From Hyphochytrium catenoides (Eukaryota; Sar; Hyphochytriomycetes; Hyphochytriales; Hyphochytriaceae): a DNA stretch of 25,874 bases. The translations under genes were made by a program, and so were the position numbers. Position 1 is the first letter of the stretch. Each line of letters starts with the position of its first letter. Location: the NCBI GenBank assembly GCA_900088475.1, contig FLMG01004616.1:1-25874 (forward strand), read 5' to 3'. Shown here piece after piece: positions 10,101 through 23,205 of this stretch. The notes under the pieces are model-generated. The model did not search any database and was not told the DNA's origin. It saw only the letters and a program-made list of their open reading frames with translations.

Positions 10101-13100
10101 CTTGACTTTCACTTGTGCCTGACGGATGAATGGATTTGTTCATCGAGATCAAAAGAGACACCGTTAAAGCACCAGAGAAAGACAAAGCGACATGGCTAAG
10201 GGCAGAAGCCTTAGACCCCAGTATCTGCTATAATCATGAGCTAATTGGGACGATTCATGGCCTTGAGAAGGGCACGATGAACGCCAAACAGGGAGTGGAT
10301 AGGCTGGGTTAGAAAAGAACAGAACTCTGATCATTGACCAAGCTTCAGCGACTCCAGAGAGTCAATGCGAATTAACCAACAAAACGCTGCTAATGACATG
10401 TAACCAAGAGAGACAGCGGAAGGACAACAGAGCAAGCTTGTGCTTATGGGGCGAGGGTAGAGCGACATATAGTTGTAAGTTGAACGATGCAGCAGCTGAA
10501 TCGTCTTCATACCAGAAGAGTCTCTGCCAGCTTCTTTCCGATCGCAAGCCAAGATTCCATAATTTTGGTCGGTGAAGACATCTCTTGTCGCCCCTTCTCT
10601 CCATCCTTCTCTCTTTTGCTTTCTTTCTCTTTCTCAGCGAGCTGGAATCCCTGAGTCCCTGAAGAATTTAGCGCCTTCCGATAAGCTTGCTCTACCAGGG
10701 CAGAAATGAGCCTCAGCCGCATGAGTTCGAATTTTAGACAGAGACATGGGCCATATAATTGGGTAAGAGAAGGAGAGAGACCAAATTTGAATGGGCTGGC
10801 GAGCTCTCCTCCATCAGCCTTCACGCTTTCTGTCTCTCCAACAATGGTAGCCACTGCTGCCATGTTTTCCGGTGCCTCTAGGAGAAGCTCTGAGTGGAAA
10901 GATGGGACGGAGGTAGTAGAGGAAGCCACTACAGAGGATGAGGATGGTTCGCTAGGCGAGGAAGCGATTTCTCCACTGAGATTTGCAAGTGCATCCGCAG
11001 TTATAGACGTCCCAGGCAGTAGTGGGAGGTGAATATTCCCATTCTGTATTTCGAACAAGCTTCGAATTGCAACTTTATAGTCCCCAAGCTACAGCACACA
11101 AACAGACAAGGGGCAGAACGTAAGACTAGATTGGAGCACTGGAGATGGCGCAGTCAAGAGCAGGAGAGTGACGGAAAGGTAGATGCAAGGACTGATTCCT
11201 TGTTATCAAAGGTGACCACCGTCACAGACGAAGAAGATTTGCAAGCCCTTCCCAGGATGGCAGTGTATCGGTGTCAACACCCCAGCATTCAGTTAGAGAG
11301 CACACAATGCTTTTGAGGCTGTCCCTACAAGCGACATCAAAATCACGCGTTCTTAAAGCGGAATAAGGAAGATAGACAAATGATGGCACAAGTGGAGAAA
11401 GTAGCTCAAACTGCTGATCCTCTATGGCGTATCAACGACCTCACTTTCTGACCGTCTTACCTGCAGAGCTGCCTGAGCCCTAAGGAGAAGGGCCCTCATG
11501 GAGTCCTTTATACTCCGACATACATTAGCCGCAAGGAACTCATAGAGAACAATAAGCGGAACAGCTTCTAGGGTCTTCCCACTGTCCAACAGGTCCTGGG
11601 CAAGGAGTGGGAGAGACTCCAATAGCGAGGGAAGTGAGAGAGAGGAGGAGGTGGGAGACTGAAGAAGAGAAGAGAAAGGGTCCTTGCCAGGCCAAAGCTC
11701 TACTACTGAGTAGTCCAAGAGTTCGCAAAGACGGGAGGGATGAGAGAGAGAGGCGGCAAAAATTGGGCTTATCAGCGCAGAACCCAGAAGGCAGAGGTCC
11801 AATTTCCTCGAGAAGTGGCCACGATGATGGACGTAAGAAATCAGTTTGCCAACCGCAGTAGCTCCTCTGAGGCAGTCCATGAGTCCCAAGGACGACAGAA
11901 AGCCATAATATGGCCTTCCTCGTTCGGTGCCTTCCTCGTCCTCATACTGATCGCCCTCTTCTTCGCTAAGGTGCTTCTTCTTGATCCTCTCTTTTCTCGT
12001 CCTCTTGCGCTTGCCAACTTCCTTTTGTTTCCTTTCCAACTCGCCCCATCTTTCTATCGCATCGAGATCGCCAAACAAGACATCAATCGCATCGTACCAT
12101 GCTTGCGCTGCTCCCTAAAGAGAGTTTAGGGATAATTAGAATGCTCGTGACGACGCATGGGAACCGTCAACATAATACATCTCATGCTGCTAGAAACATT
12201 CAGGATTCCAGCCAGTAGAGGTACTATAAACAGATTGTGCAGGCGGAAGATGTGCCACACTAAAACACCTCGATCGGTAAAGGGTAGATAGTGCGGTCAT
12301 TCAAGAACTTCAAGAAGATTAGGGCAGGGCCAACCTTCTTGTCTCCTATACTAAGCAGGAAATCTCCCGACTCAGTAAGGGCTTGCAGGAGAAGGGAATC
12401 CTCTCTCCTTTCCCTTAATGAGGAGATGCATAATCCAAACGCTTCCAGAACAGAACCCTGAGCCTCCTCAAGATCGGCTTCAATGCCCAAAAGGTGGTGA
12501 GTACAAGGATACCGAGAGAGATGCCAGGGCCAATGGGCACATCGAATAAAGAAGAAAGCAATCGAAAGAGAGAAAATCGAGAGCGGTCGAGTACGGATCT
12601 CAGGAAGACAGAGACTTTCCACCCAGAGGAGCTTGCTGTTTATAAGTTTCAGATGTCCAATCATTCAGAAGGGTATGTCAAAGGAGAGTTGTCAAATAGC
12701 AGTCTAACGCTAGGAGGAGACGTAGCAAAGCCTTGAACCTTTCTTCTTGCTGCTGGCCCTTGGTTGATAGAACTCACGAGCGAGTGCTCGGGCCGTGTCC
12801 AAGAGCTCAAGGGTCTGACTCTTGGACTTACGGTGGCCTTCTATAGTTAGAGGGGCGGTCGAAGTTAGCAATCACAAAGGGTATACGAGAGAGGATAGCG
12901 GGCCAGTCTGCCATGGCAGCTTAGCCGACATGCCCTTAGACATATCGCGTCCAGCCCAGAATAGCATCATGAAACAGCAAGCAAAAGTGGCGAAAGATCA
13001 TTCCCTCGTCCTGGGTTTGGCTCTGTTACACTCACCAAGCTCTTTGACAAGAAGCTCCAAGACGTATTGCCGGTGCTGAAGTTCTAGGTCAAGGCTCTGA

Positions 13101-16100
13101 ATCACTCTCTCCACTTCCTCTTTCTCCCGGTGATATTGTGCTTCTTCCTCACTTACTTCTGCAAGGAGCAGTCAGGTAGACCGCATAAGGAGCGCAAGAT
13201 GGTCAGAGGTATGATAAGCGGCCCACTACGTTATAGGGCCAATGTTGGGAATGAAAGGAAACAGAGGAGGACCAGTAGGAGAAAGTAGCTGGATGACATG
13301 ACTGCCCGTAACAAAAGAAGGAGAAAGAGGGGATCACCTTCACTAACAACGAGTTTGGGCCTTCTCTTGCTCTTTTTGACCTCCTGACTCTTTTGAAAAA
13401 CATCCATCTTCTCCTTGAGCTGGGCTCTCATTTCGCTTACTCTCTCTGCCTGTTCTCCTACTAGTTTGTTCTGCGCAAAAATAAGAAGCGGGAGAAGGTC
13501 CTCGGTTCCCTGTCCAGATGTCAACAACTGCAGCCGTCTTCCTCTAGCTACCAGTGGCTGCCAGCTTTCTTTCAAAGCTAAAGCCTGGAAGATCGCAGGA
13601 AGAATGTGGCCTTAGCTGGCGGTAGCGAGTGCAAGTAGAGATTGAAAGGCTAAGCGATAGGGAAAAATAAAGGACCATTGAGCTGAGGTCAGTTTGGAAG
13701 CATGAGGAAGCTGTCATGTGTACTAGCCTGAAGGACGAAGAGTCCGAGTGGCGATAGGAGTTCCGGCTCTAAGCGCCATGGACGGAGTTTCCTTTCTTTC
13801 TCCTCCGCAGACAGAGAAGAGAGGTGTCTCATTAGCTCTTGGACTTCCTCTTCGTCTTCCGTTGTTACATATTTAACGTGACAAATAAGCGGTGACGATG
13901 GAATGAAAAGAGAGTGTGAGAGAGATTCTCTCTTGCAGGAGCTTGCTTCTCTCAGGTCATTCGGCCTATTTATCCTGTTTGGGTGTGATCTCTTCCTCCC
14001 ATCTCTCACAGGGTATGATGCCTTACCGTCTCGAGACACGTTCTTCCTCTCTCCTGTCAGGACTTCAATGAGCGCGTAGGTCGTAAGGTCGAAGAACGCA
14101 ATCAGGGAGTTCAGTGAACCCTCGTAACTAAGGACCTACCTCAGGAGAACGGGGGATCAAGGAGCAGAGAGAGATAGAACACAGTTAAACCTTGAGCCTA
14201 ACAATCCTAGAAAAGGCTTTCGGGGCCCCAAGTGAATACTGTCGAGAAAGGGTTTTACCTCTTTGGGATGTATCCAATGTCCCAGGAGCGCATTCCAGAG
14301 GAGCTTCAAGAGATTCTGAAGATGGCCCCAGCGACGCGCAGAGTAGGAGAGGAAGGCGCAGCAGTGAAGCGCAGAAAAGACAGACGGCAACCAGGAGAGG
14401 GTTTGCACTCCTAAAGACAGAGATATAGTCAGAGCGGTGCGAGACCCGAGGGCTCGACGGCGTCCTTCGATGCTAGTTCATGTCTCTGTCTCTATATAGA
14501 GGAGAAAGGACAACAAGGGTGTGTGGAAAACTATCCAGTCTTCGTCTTGCTGTTTGACTGTCTTATCATCCTCGTCCTTTGCCATCCTGGTTAATGTTAG
14601 CCGTCTATGTACCTTGTCTTGAAGGCGAAATATCGTCCTGTTCTTCCTCCTCTAAGGTTGGTCGTTCCTCTTCCTCTCTCTTCCCGCCTCGGTTCCCTAA
14701 ACTGTATCTGTAAAAAGGGCCTTGTGACTGTCCAGCTTCTGCCCTTCGTACTACGGCGGAGGGGAACTAAACGGCCAGTAGGTTAGGAGTCGCGGACATG
14801 AAAGGCTCGACAAACTAGCACATTGAACAACGAGCGCACCGCGGGTCTGCTGTGAACTCCCTGCCGGCTAGGTATAGGATCTAGCCCTACCTTTCTGACA
14901 GTATCCAAAAGAAGAGCCTCAGATAGGAGAAGCAGCGGCTCTTCTTGGCTTTCTGTGAAAGTTACTCCTTCCTTTTCGTCTGTTCTTTGCTCCGGTCGCG
15001 GCTCATCATCCGGTCCAGTACGTGCAATGTCTTCTTCTGACAGAGAGTGATGTCATGATAAGCAGGATCCAAATAGAACGACGGAAAGAGAACAGAAGAG
15101 AGTGGAAAAAGGGTGAAGCTTTCAACATCTCTGACTCTCCCTATGCCCAGACCTCCCACTCCTTGACGTTTTTGCAGCTGCTTTATACCTCTGCATCCCC
15201 TGTTCTCTGCCCTTTGCCAGCCACTCCAATGTTCCCTTCTCTCCGCTTCCGCGCAAGCATATGTGAACTAATCCCTTGTTATTCGAGTGCTTTGGTCGCC
15301 CGATCAACGTCTGGTAAAACACCACATCTGCTAAGTTGTCTCGTCTTAGGGGTCTCCCATTCTAGATACTCCTATTGCGGTCATCCTCTCTAGCCTCAAT
15401 CGTGAAATTTAGGTGCCCCTTTCTGAAGACTTCGTGATTTACCTTGTCTGTCTTGTTCTCCAGACCCTAAGGGCAGTGCTTCCAGTTCTTTAAACTTCTT
15501 CTTCAGATACGCTCCACTTTCTCCAGGCAATTGACCGCTGATTGCTCTTAACAAAGAGGTGAGAATAGCATTGACCTCTCTCCCTCGCCCCTCCCCAAGC
15601 GCTTGAGATATCCGCAACAGTATTGCACGGAATAGGACTCCCTCTTCAAAGTAAACCAACAAGAGCCGGGAAACAAGTCAGAGACGTATAAGATATGGCA
15701 AGATTGTTTAGAGTAACCGCGGCTTGAGATTGAACGAAAGAGACAAAGGCCGAGATAGTGCGACTCAGCGTGAAACACAGGGATGCTTGACGACTTTTAG
15801 TCTCGTAGCAAGAGATAGGCCCCGAAGGACACTGCAAGGAGATAGACCGCAATATACCTCTATGGTTGTCGATGAAGATAGCCGATGCTTCCGAGAAAAT
15901 GAAGGAAGATCGAGAGGCCGACAGCAGCGCGTTACTTCCACTCCCAGGAGCTGAGGAGGAGGGAGGGAGACAATTTGAATTAGTTAAGCACTCCTGTCCG
16001 TGGACAGCCGCGCGCTTGTGTCGTCACTTCACTCTTTTTCAGTTCTCTTGCACAGGGTTTCTTCTTTCCTTCCCTACCTTCGGCCTCTTCATAGGTGCAA

Positions 16101-19100
16101 AGTCTCAGAGGGACGTCTTCCTGCCCGCTTCCTGTATCGGCTCCTTTCCGGAAGAGCCGCAAACCGCGGGACAAGCTAACCAGCAGAGATTCTAGTTGCT
16201 TGAGAAAACCTGAACCAACGTGGGCAGGTGGAGCGATGAGTTAGCAAATAAACAGAGTGAATGACGGAAGGAGACACAGAACTTTAAGGAAGCATCATCA
16301 GCGGAGTGAACAACGGCTGTCGCTTGATCTCTTATTACCTCGTTGGGCTGTAAGGGAAAGAGGTGGGAGGGAACTCTTCAGAAGTGCCTCAGAAACCGCT
16401 CTTTCCTCCCCAAGTTCCTGGCCGAGGCGGCATAGCTCGTGGCATATGGCGAAATAGAGGTGAAATGAGGGCGAGTCCCAATGCCCAAAGGGAACCATTT
16501 GCATTGCCTAGGGAGCCATGGACGTTGCGTGAGCTGAACAAGCATCCGAACGGGTGGAGCTAGTACGGAGCCGACAGGGAGCTAATAAAGAGACAGAGAG
16601 GGAGCAAAGCTTCTTCTCTAAAGTGGTGGCTATAAAATAGCAGGGAAGAAAGAGGGATTGAAGGGATCTATATCCATTGTCCATCACTAAGTGAGAAGCA
16701 ATAAGGCCCAGGAAAGCCTAGCGGAAGACGTAGGCGATGGCCCGTATGAGGTGGTATCGGACAACTATTTGAGTTTAGAAAGGCAGCCGTTGTATCAGAC
16801 GTAATAATCGAGAGGTGACCAAGACGACGACAGCTGGGAGAGAAGGAAACCTGCTGGATCTGCATCAAAGCCGGAAACAGAGCTCTTCCCCTCTTTCTCA
16901 TGTGCAAGAGCGGTAATGATGTATTGTAAGCTGCGGCACAGCACTGAAGAGAGAGCTCCCACAAAGAGAGCGCAGAAGACACCTCCAAAGCCACCAGGAG
17001 CCGCTTCAGCTCGTGCACGCACCGCAGCTGTAGAAGATAGCGTAAGGTGAGACACCGAAAGAACTAGACCCATGCAACGAGAAGTGTCAACTCAACGGAC
17101 CTGATTGGGGAGGAGTGAGTCTTCTTCCTCTGGATCCAGTAACAGTGCTCCTTCTAACGTCTCATCGCCCTCCGTCTTGCTTGCCCTCAATGTGCACTCT
17201 ACGAGGGCACGAAGTGATGCAGACGACTCCAGCAACGAGAGAGATACTCGCAGCGAGTGGCAAAAGATGGGGTTTAGACGCCAGAGGGGCTCTTCAGCCG
17301 CTGCAAGAGAAGAGGAGTAGGGTGACTACGATGGTAATAAGACTGGTTTGCAGGAAGGTGACCCTTCAGCGCAGCAGCGAACTGAAACAGTACTTAGAGG
17401 GAGATGAACGGGCAAGTACCTGATCTGTCCACGAAATAGTTATAGAGTGTTCCTAGATGGCGGGGACGGAGGTAAGCAACTCAGCGCTAGACCGAACCCC
17501 TTCCATCAGGTCTAATATAGACCCATCTCGTTATCCTAAAGCCTCGCTCCTTCTCCCTCTCCTCATCACTAGTGAAACATCCACCTTCGCCTCGGGGCCT
17601 CTGTGAACTCCATCACCTTCGCATATACTTGTTCATCGTCTATCCTGACGTCAGTCTCACCTGCCACAGCTCTAATTGTTGACGTGCTTCCAAGCTTTAC
17701 GGCTACCTTTCCCCCCAAACCCCAGAGGAGGAAAACGGAGAGAGGAAGGAATGTCTCGATAGCAGCCGTGGTCTCTCCTACAGCTTCCATCAGCTCGTCT
17801 AGGGAAACCAAACGGAGTAAGTACGATTAACTTGTAGATCCGCAAATAAGCAAGGATGAACGTGAAGAGAGACAGCTCTCGCAGATGGAGAGGGGATGGG
17901 GCTTAACACGTAGTACCGAAGTAGAAAGGCGCAAAAGCCTTGCAGTGAAGGAGCTATAAAGTAGCATGGCCTTCACCTTTCTCATTGTAGGCTGCCACGG
18001 CAAAGACATAGCGCTCATTGGGGCATAGAGAGGAGAGAGTCACCACTGCTGTTTTTAGAACCCGAAGGGAGGCGGCAGGTATCTTCTCCCCTGTTCCTCT
18101 TATCTCTGTATTGCTAGCAGTAACGTCCGTTCCTAGACAGAGCCACAGAGGGAGGTAAGCGGGAAACGGGAGATCCGGATGGTTGAGTCCCAAAAGAAAT
18201 CAAAAGGCAAGGGAAAGAGGGGGCCTAAATCAAGCCAGACGATGGCAATAAACGCGATGGAATGACAAAAGTGAGTTCACTTTTGGAGATGGCTGGTACG
18301 GCGTGATGAAAGACGGTCGAGCGTTATTGGAAACGGAACCAGAGCTCCGACGCAGAAGGAACATGTGAGGGAGAGGGAGATAAACACAGAGAGCGGTACG
18401 GCGCGCGTGCGAGAGCGAGGTGAGAAGAACGAACCTGCTCTAGCGGGTTTACCAAAGAGTCTATAGTATGCCACTGGTCCATACTTTCTAAGGAGAGAGG
18501 GAGGGGGCATCCATGGAAGAAGTAGGAGAGATACTCGAGTTGCTGAGCGAGACAGAAGCTGGGGCGGAAGCGGACGCTTGGTAACCTTGCTAACGTATGG
18601 TGCCGGAAGAGGAGCTGGCGTCAAAGTTGAAGAGAAAGGAAAGCAGGAAAAGAACTCTGCAAGCTTGCGTTTATGCTGTGCCTCCAGTTCCTCGACTCCT
18701 CTCAACAGTGCCACTGATTCCTGAAGTGCTGTCCGAGCGCCTGGTGGTACAGAGAAAAGGAGCCAGAAACGTCGACAACCATGAAAGAGAGTTAGGGGTG
18801 ATTAGGTCAATCGACAGAGGGGGCAAGAGACCCGCACATCAAGAGCGATAGAGGGCAATGCGACACAGATCCATTTCTTAGTGACCTGAAGATCAAGAAA
18901 GGAATGAACCCTACCTTTAGGTTGTCTTTCCGCGAGCACCACCTTCACTATGAAGAGAAGGTAGGGGTTATTCTTATACTCAGCTAGGAGTCGTCCTTCC
19001 AATCTCTTTAAGGCGATGGACCGCTGTAACAATGTCAGGGGGAATACAGAGGGTGTAATTGACATTGAAGAAGACTTTCAGTAAGGTTTTCTTTGGAAGA

Positions 19101-22100
19101 AATGGCTCAAACATGACCTGGTCGTTGTCCTTTTCCTCCTCGTTACGCTTGTGTTCTGTCTCCTCTGAACTAACACTGTGGCCCTTCTTTAACTGTTCAA
19201 CAAGAGAGTGAGATAAAAAGGTAAGCAAGAGAGCGAAGTCGACCTGAGAGGAACAAAAGGAAGAAAATCACTTAGAATTCTGTGGCACTTTGAGGAGGAG
19301 CTGAGGGATCTCCAACTATCCGGATGTAAACCATGCCTTTACTCTCCTTACCGTCGTTCCCTTTCTCTTTGTGTCCTCATCTTTGCGTCCTCGGAGCTGG
19401 AGGTCCTTTCCGTAGAGCTGTAGGGTCAGATCTGCCTGCATCGTCACCAAGGTGATCATCACCTCTGTGTGTAGATCACGGAGAGCAAGCTCCAGATGAT
19501 GGAATCTCTCGGAACCTTGCTCTGAAGCTTCAACAGGATAGAAGGGAGAGACAATAATATGAGCAGGATCTAAAAAAGGCTAGGCAAGAGGAAGTAGTGG
19601 CAGCACATAGGCTCTTCTCACCAGTCGCTTCATTCGATAGTGTCATCGCCACGCTCTTGCGGCTGATGCTCTGCAGCTCGGAAGGAGAGAGCATTTCAGA
19701 GGGAGACGGTGCTTGAAGGTCCAGATCCACTCGCTCTCCTCTCTCCTTTTCAAGCAACTGTCGGCAGGACTGCAGAAGCTGATGTGCGGATTTGGAGTGA
19801 GATATGACTCGGGGTAGCCGGAAAGGTAGCGATCAAAGCGCTAAGAAGACAGAGTGAAGCTATTCGAGGGCGGTAGAAACTGTTATCAGCTGGCAAAGAC
19901 GAACGATCCGAAGAAGAATGTTATACGGAAGAGACTCCTTTTCTCTTCAACTTGAACCTGGATAGACATATCCGTACCTGCACACCAAGCCTGAGATCTC
20001 CTTCCTCTTTCAACAACAGACAGAGGAACAGCCCAGCCCTGGCTCTGAGAATAGGGTCGTCCAAATTAATGGCTGAGGAGACCCTCACTACGACCTCCAA
20101 ACCGGAACGCAATGTCCTCATAAATGGAGGAGACAGAGAAGACCTCGAAGGGCTTGAAAGGCGACAGACACGCAGCAGCGGACAGTAGAAATGGGAAAGA
20201 GGCTCGTTAACCAATGAGGAAGCTATTTGGCAATGTCGACCATGAGATCGGAGGTCATTGGAATAGACGCGTTACCTCGCCAGATATACTTGCAGGGAGC
20301 TTCGCAGGAAGACGGTCCAAAAGCAGATCACCGCATCTGAAAGAAGATTTCGTCGATGGGTAGAGAGAGTCCTTCCCTCCCCAGTGGTGGCACCAGAAAG
20401 ACAATGAACCAGAGTCGAGACGTTCTGGAATCTCTCGTTCCCTGCGCTTTGAATATTTGCCCATGTAGAGCCTGTCTGAGCCGAGGGCTGACTGCTAGCT
20501 TCCCATTCTTGTAAGAAAGCTAGAAGAGCAAGGCAGAGTTCGACCTCCTTAGAATACAACGTGACCTCTGTAGGAGAGAGTTCCGCCGGGCCTCCTTTCT
20601 TCTCGCTGTGGCCTTGCAGTCGGGGCAAGATGCTCGTCAAGACCTCGTTCGCTTGTGGGAAGCGTCTCAGCGTAAAGAGACTTCTTCCCAGCTCTAGCTG
20701 CAGTTTGACTGAAAGGGAGCCTGTAGAGAAATAAATAAAAAGAGAGAGAGAAACAGATAAAGAGAGAGACAGTAAGCATCGACAAGAAAAAGTGTCAGCA
20801 TCTGCAGGAAGGAGATAGCAGTCGCGACTGAAGAATGCCAGACAGAATAGCAAAATTGAGCGGAAGACTGAAAGAAAGAAGGCTGAGAAGACTTCAGCGC
20901 TCTACACAGCTATCACCTTGCTGACCCGCCTTCAAAATCTTCTGAAATAGTGACATAGCAGCCTCTCCTAGCTCTTGAGCTTTCGTCACAGAGATCGCGT
21001 TCAGGTCCTCTAATGGACCGGAGGGAGGGAGGGAAAGGACTCGAAAAGATGAGCAGCAAAGAGAGGAGAGTGATGAGACCAAAGCCTGTAGACTTCGCGC
21101 TGGCTGAGCAGCGTTAGCCTGCTGCAGCGCTTCCACCTCCTATCAGTAAAAGAGAAAGGAGACGACGAAGTCAGGTCTGAGGAGGGACGACAACTCAAAG
21201 GAGCGGAGAAGAGAAGGGCGGACATAGCGGAGAAGACGCAATTGGAAGTTACCAGAGAGGAGAAGAGACCTCTATGTACAGTCTGTGGGATGAGTAAGGA
21301 AGGCTATGAAAGGAGCGAGGAAGACAAAAGAGGCAGAATTGTATGGACCTAGTGTCAAAAGACGTGTGATAAAGTGCACAATAAGAGAGTGAGAGAGAAA
21401 GCCGGAAGAAGAAGGTGGTGTCGTCACCTTCGCCGTGTCAAAAAGAAGTAGCCTGTTCCGCAGTCTGGCAAGAGAATAGCGCCCTTCAACCTCCACCAGA
21501 GCTGCTTGGACCTCACTTGGAAGGGGTAGGTCCAGCTCTTCCTCTCTCCTGGTTCGAGATGCCATATCTTGGGCCCGGTGGATGGCTCTCCCAGCACATT
21601 GAAGGTAATATTCTCGATCGGCTGTAAAGCAGACAACGCCGTGCAGGAGTGGGAGAGAAACAGAGGGAGCGAGGGCATGAGGAGCATGGTAACAACAGCA
21701 AGCGGGCAAAGTGGGAAGGACAACGAGAGAGAAAGAAGAATGAGGGCCACTGCTGAAAAGAAAATACTCAGCCACAAGGCAAAACTAAGATTCTTTGCCA
21801 TTGCCAACATGTGGAAGAAACGATCGAAAAGGCAGCTTGGTTTACTATAGAAAGAGACAGCGGCAAAAAGAAAGATGTAGAGGATGGTTAAAGGAGAACA
21901 GAGAGAGAGAAAGAGGACCTTGTGAGGTAGCTGCTTTGCTGGCAAGCTCTTCATAGCAGCGCACCACAGCCAAGTACAGCGTGCAGTGCCAACGGAGATG
22001 CCGCCAGCCGCTAAGATTGACAACCGCCTCCAGGGCCAAGATGCTCCAGTTCAGATATTCGATAACCTTGAAGTCAAGAGAGAGAGTGGCGATGAAGAAC

Positions 22101-23168
22101 GAAGCCAGCTAAGATAGTATGCGGGCGGACTAAAGGTCTGTCAAGCAGGCTGCTTATAGAAGAAGAGAGACAATGCGAGAGAGGAGACTGGGCGGCAAAT
22201 AAGACCTTCCTCCTCTGCGTCTCACACGATAGCCTCTCCTTCGTCTCTCTTCTGTTCCACGTTTCGGGAACTCTCTCCTATCTCGTACTTCAAATATATT
22301 ACACGGCAGTCCTTCCTTTCATTCTTCCTCTTCCTTACTCTTACCTCACGCTGGAAGCCTGCGGTGGCAAGGACTTCGGAGATGCTAAAGATGAAGCTGG
22401 TAGCGTTATGGATGATCCAGTTGTTCTTCTCTCTCAAGTGTACCCATTTCGCGTTTGCATAGAAGAGAGAACAGGCACCTCTCAGCTCCTCCAGCGCTTG
22501 CAACAGCCCGTTGACTGTCCGCCTATACCTTAGATCACTGTCGGAAGTGCCGAGAGCCTGGACCTGTGTCATCGTACGGGAGAGAGAGGCCTTGATAATC
22601 GTAGGCAGTGTACACTCTTTCCTGAGGAGGGCGAAAGAAAGAGTGCGAAGGGCGTAAAGCGGATGACAGTGGAAAAAGAGAGACCTAGGGCATGTGCAGG
22701 CGGAAGGATGGAAGAGAGGGAAGACTTAAAGGGTTAGAGAAAAGAAAGTAGGTCTCAAAAGCAGAGTCCAGTGTCAAAGCAGTGGAGCACTAAACATCGG
22801 AAAGATAGAGAGACGAGAAAAGAGAGGAGATAGAAAAGAGAGAGAGAGAGAGATCTAGGACGAAGCGATTCATCACCCTTTCAGCGCCTCCTCGGGAGTG
22901 GGGAGAGAGCACGTGAAGCACATCTCAGCTGCCATCCGAGTCTCCCCAAGCTTCGCGAGCTGTTCTCCGAAGGAGTAGAGGCACTCAGAGACCACGGCCT
23001 CATCGTCCGTCCGCTGAAGATCTTTAAGCAGCTTCTGCAGCTTCTCCAGCTCTGCAGTCCCGCCTCCTCCCACCTGAGAACAAGGGCTCTGAGACGGCGG
23101 CTACCTCTTTAATATAGACCTTCCCAAGGCTTTGTAACAGGCCCTTGACGTGTCTCTCCCTCTCTGTT

Positions 23169-23205
<37 letters not shown>

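Noticed and set aside
23110-23160. Coding-like stretch (KGLLQSLGKVYIKEV) in CFAP54 intron 1
   Set aside because: Reading it into exon 2 gives an out-of-frame stop, and exon 1 joins exon 2 in phase without it; at most a rare alternative exon.
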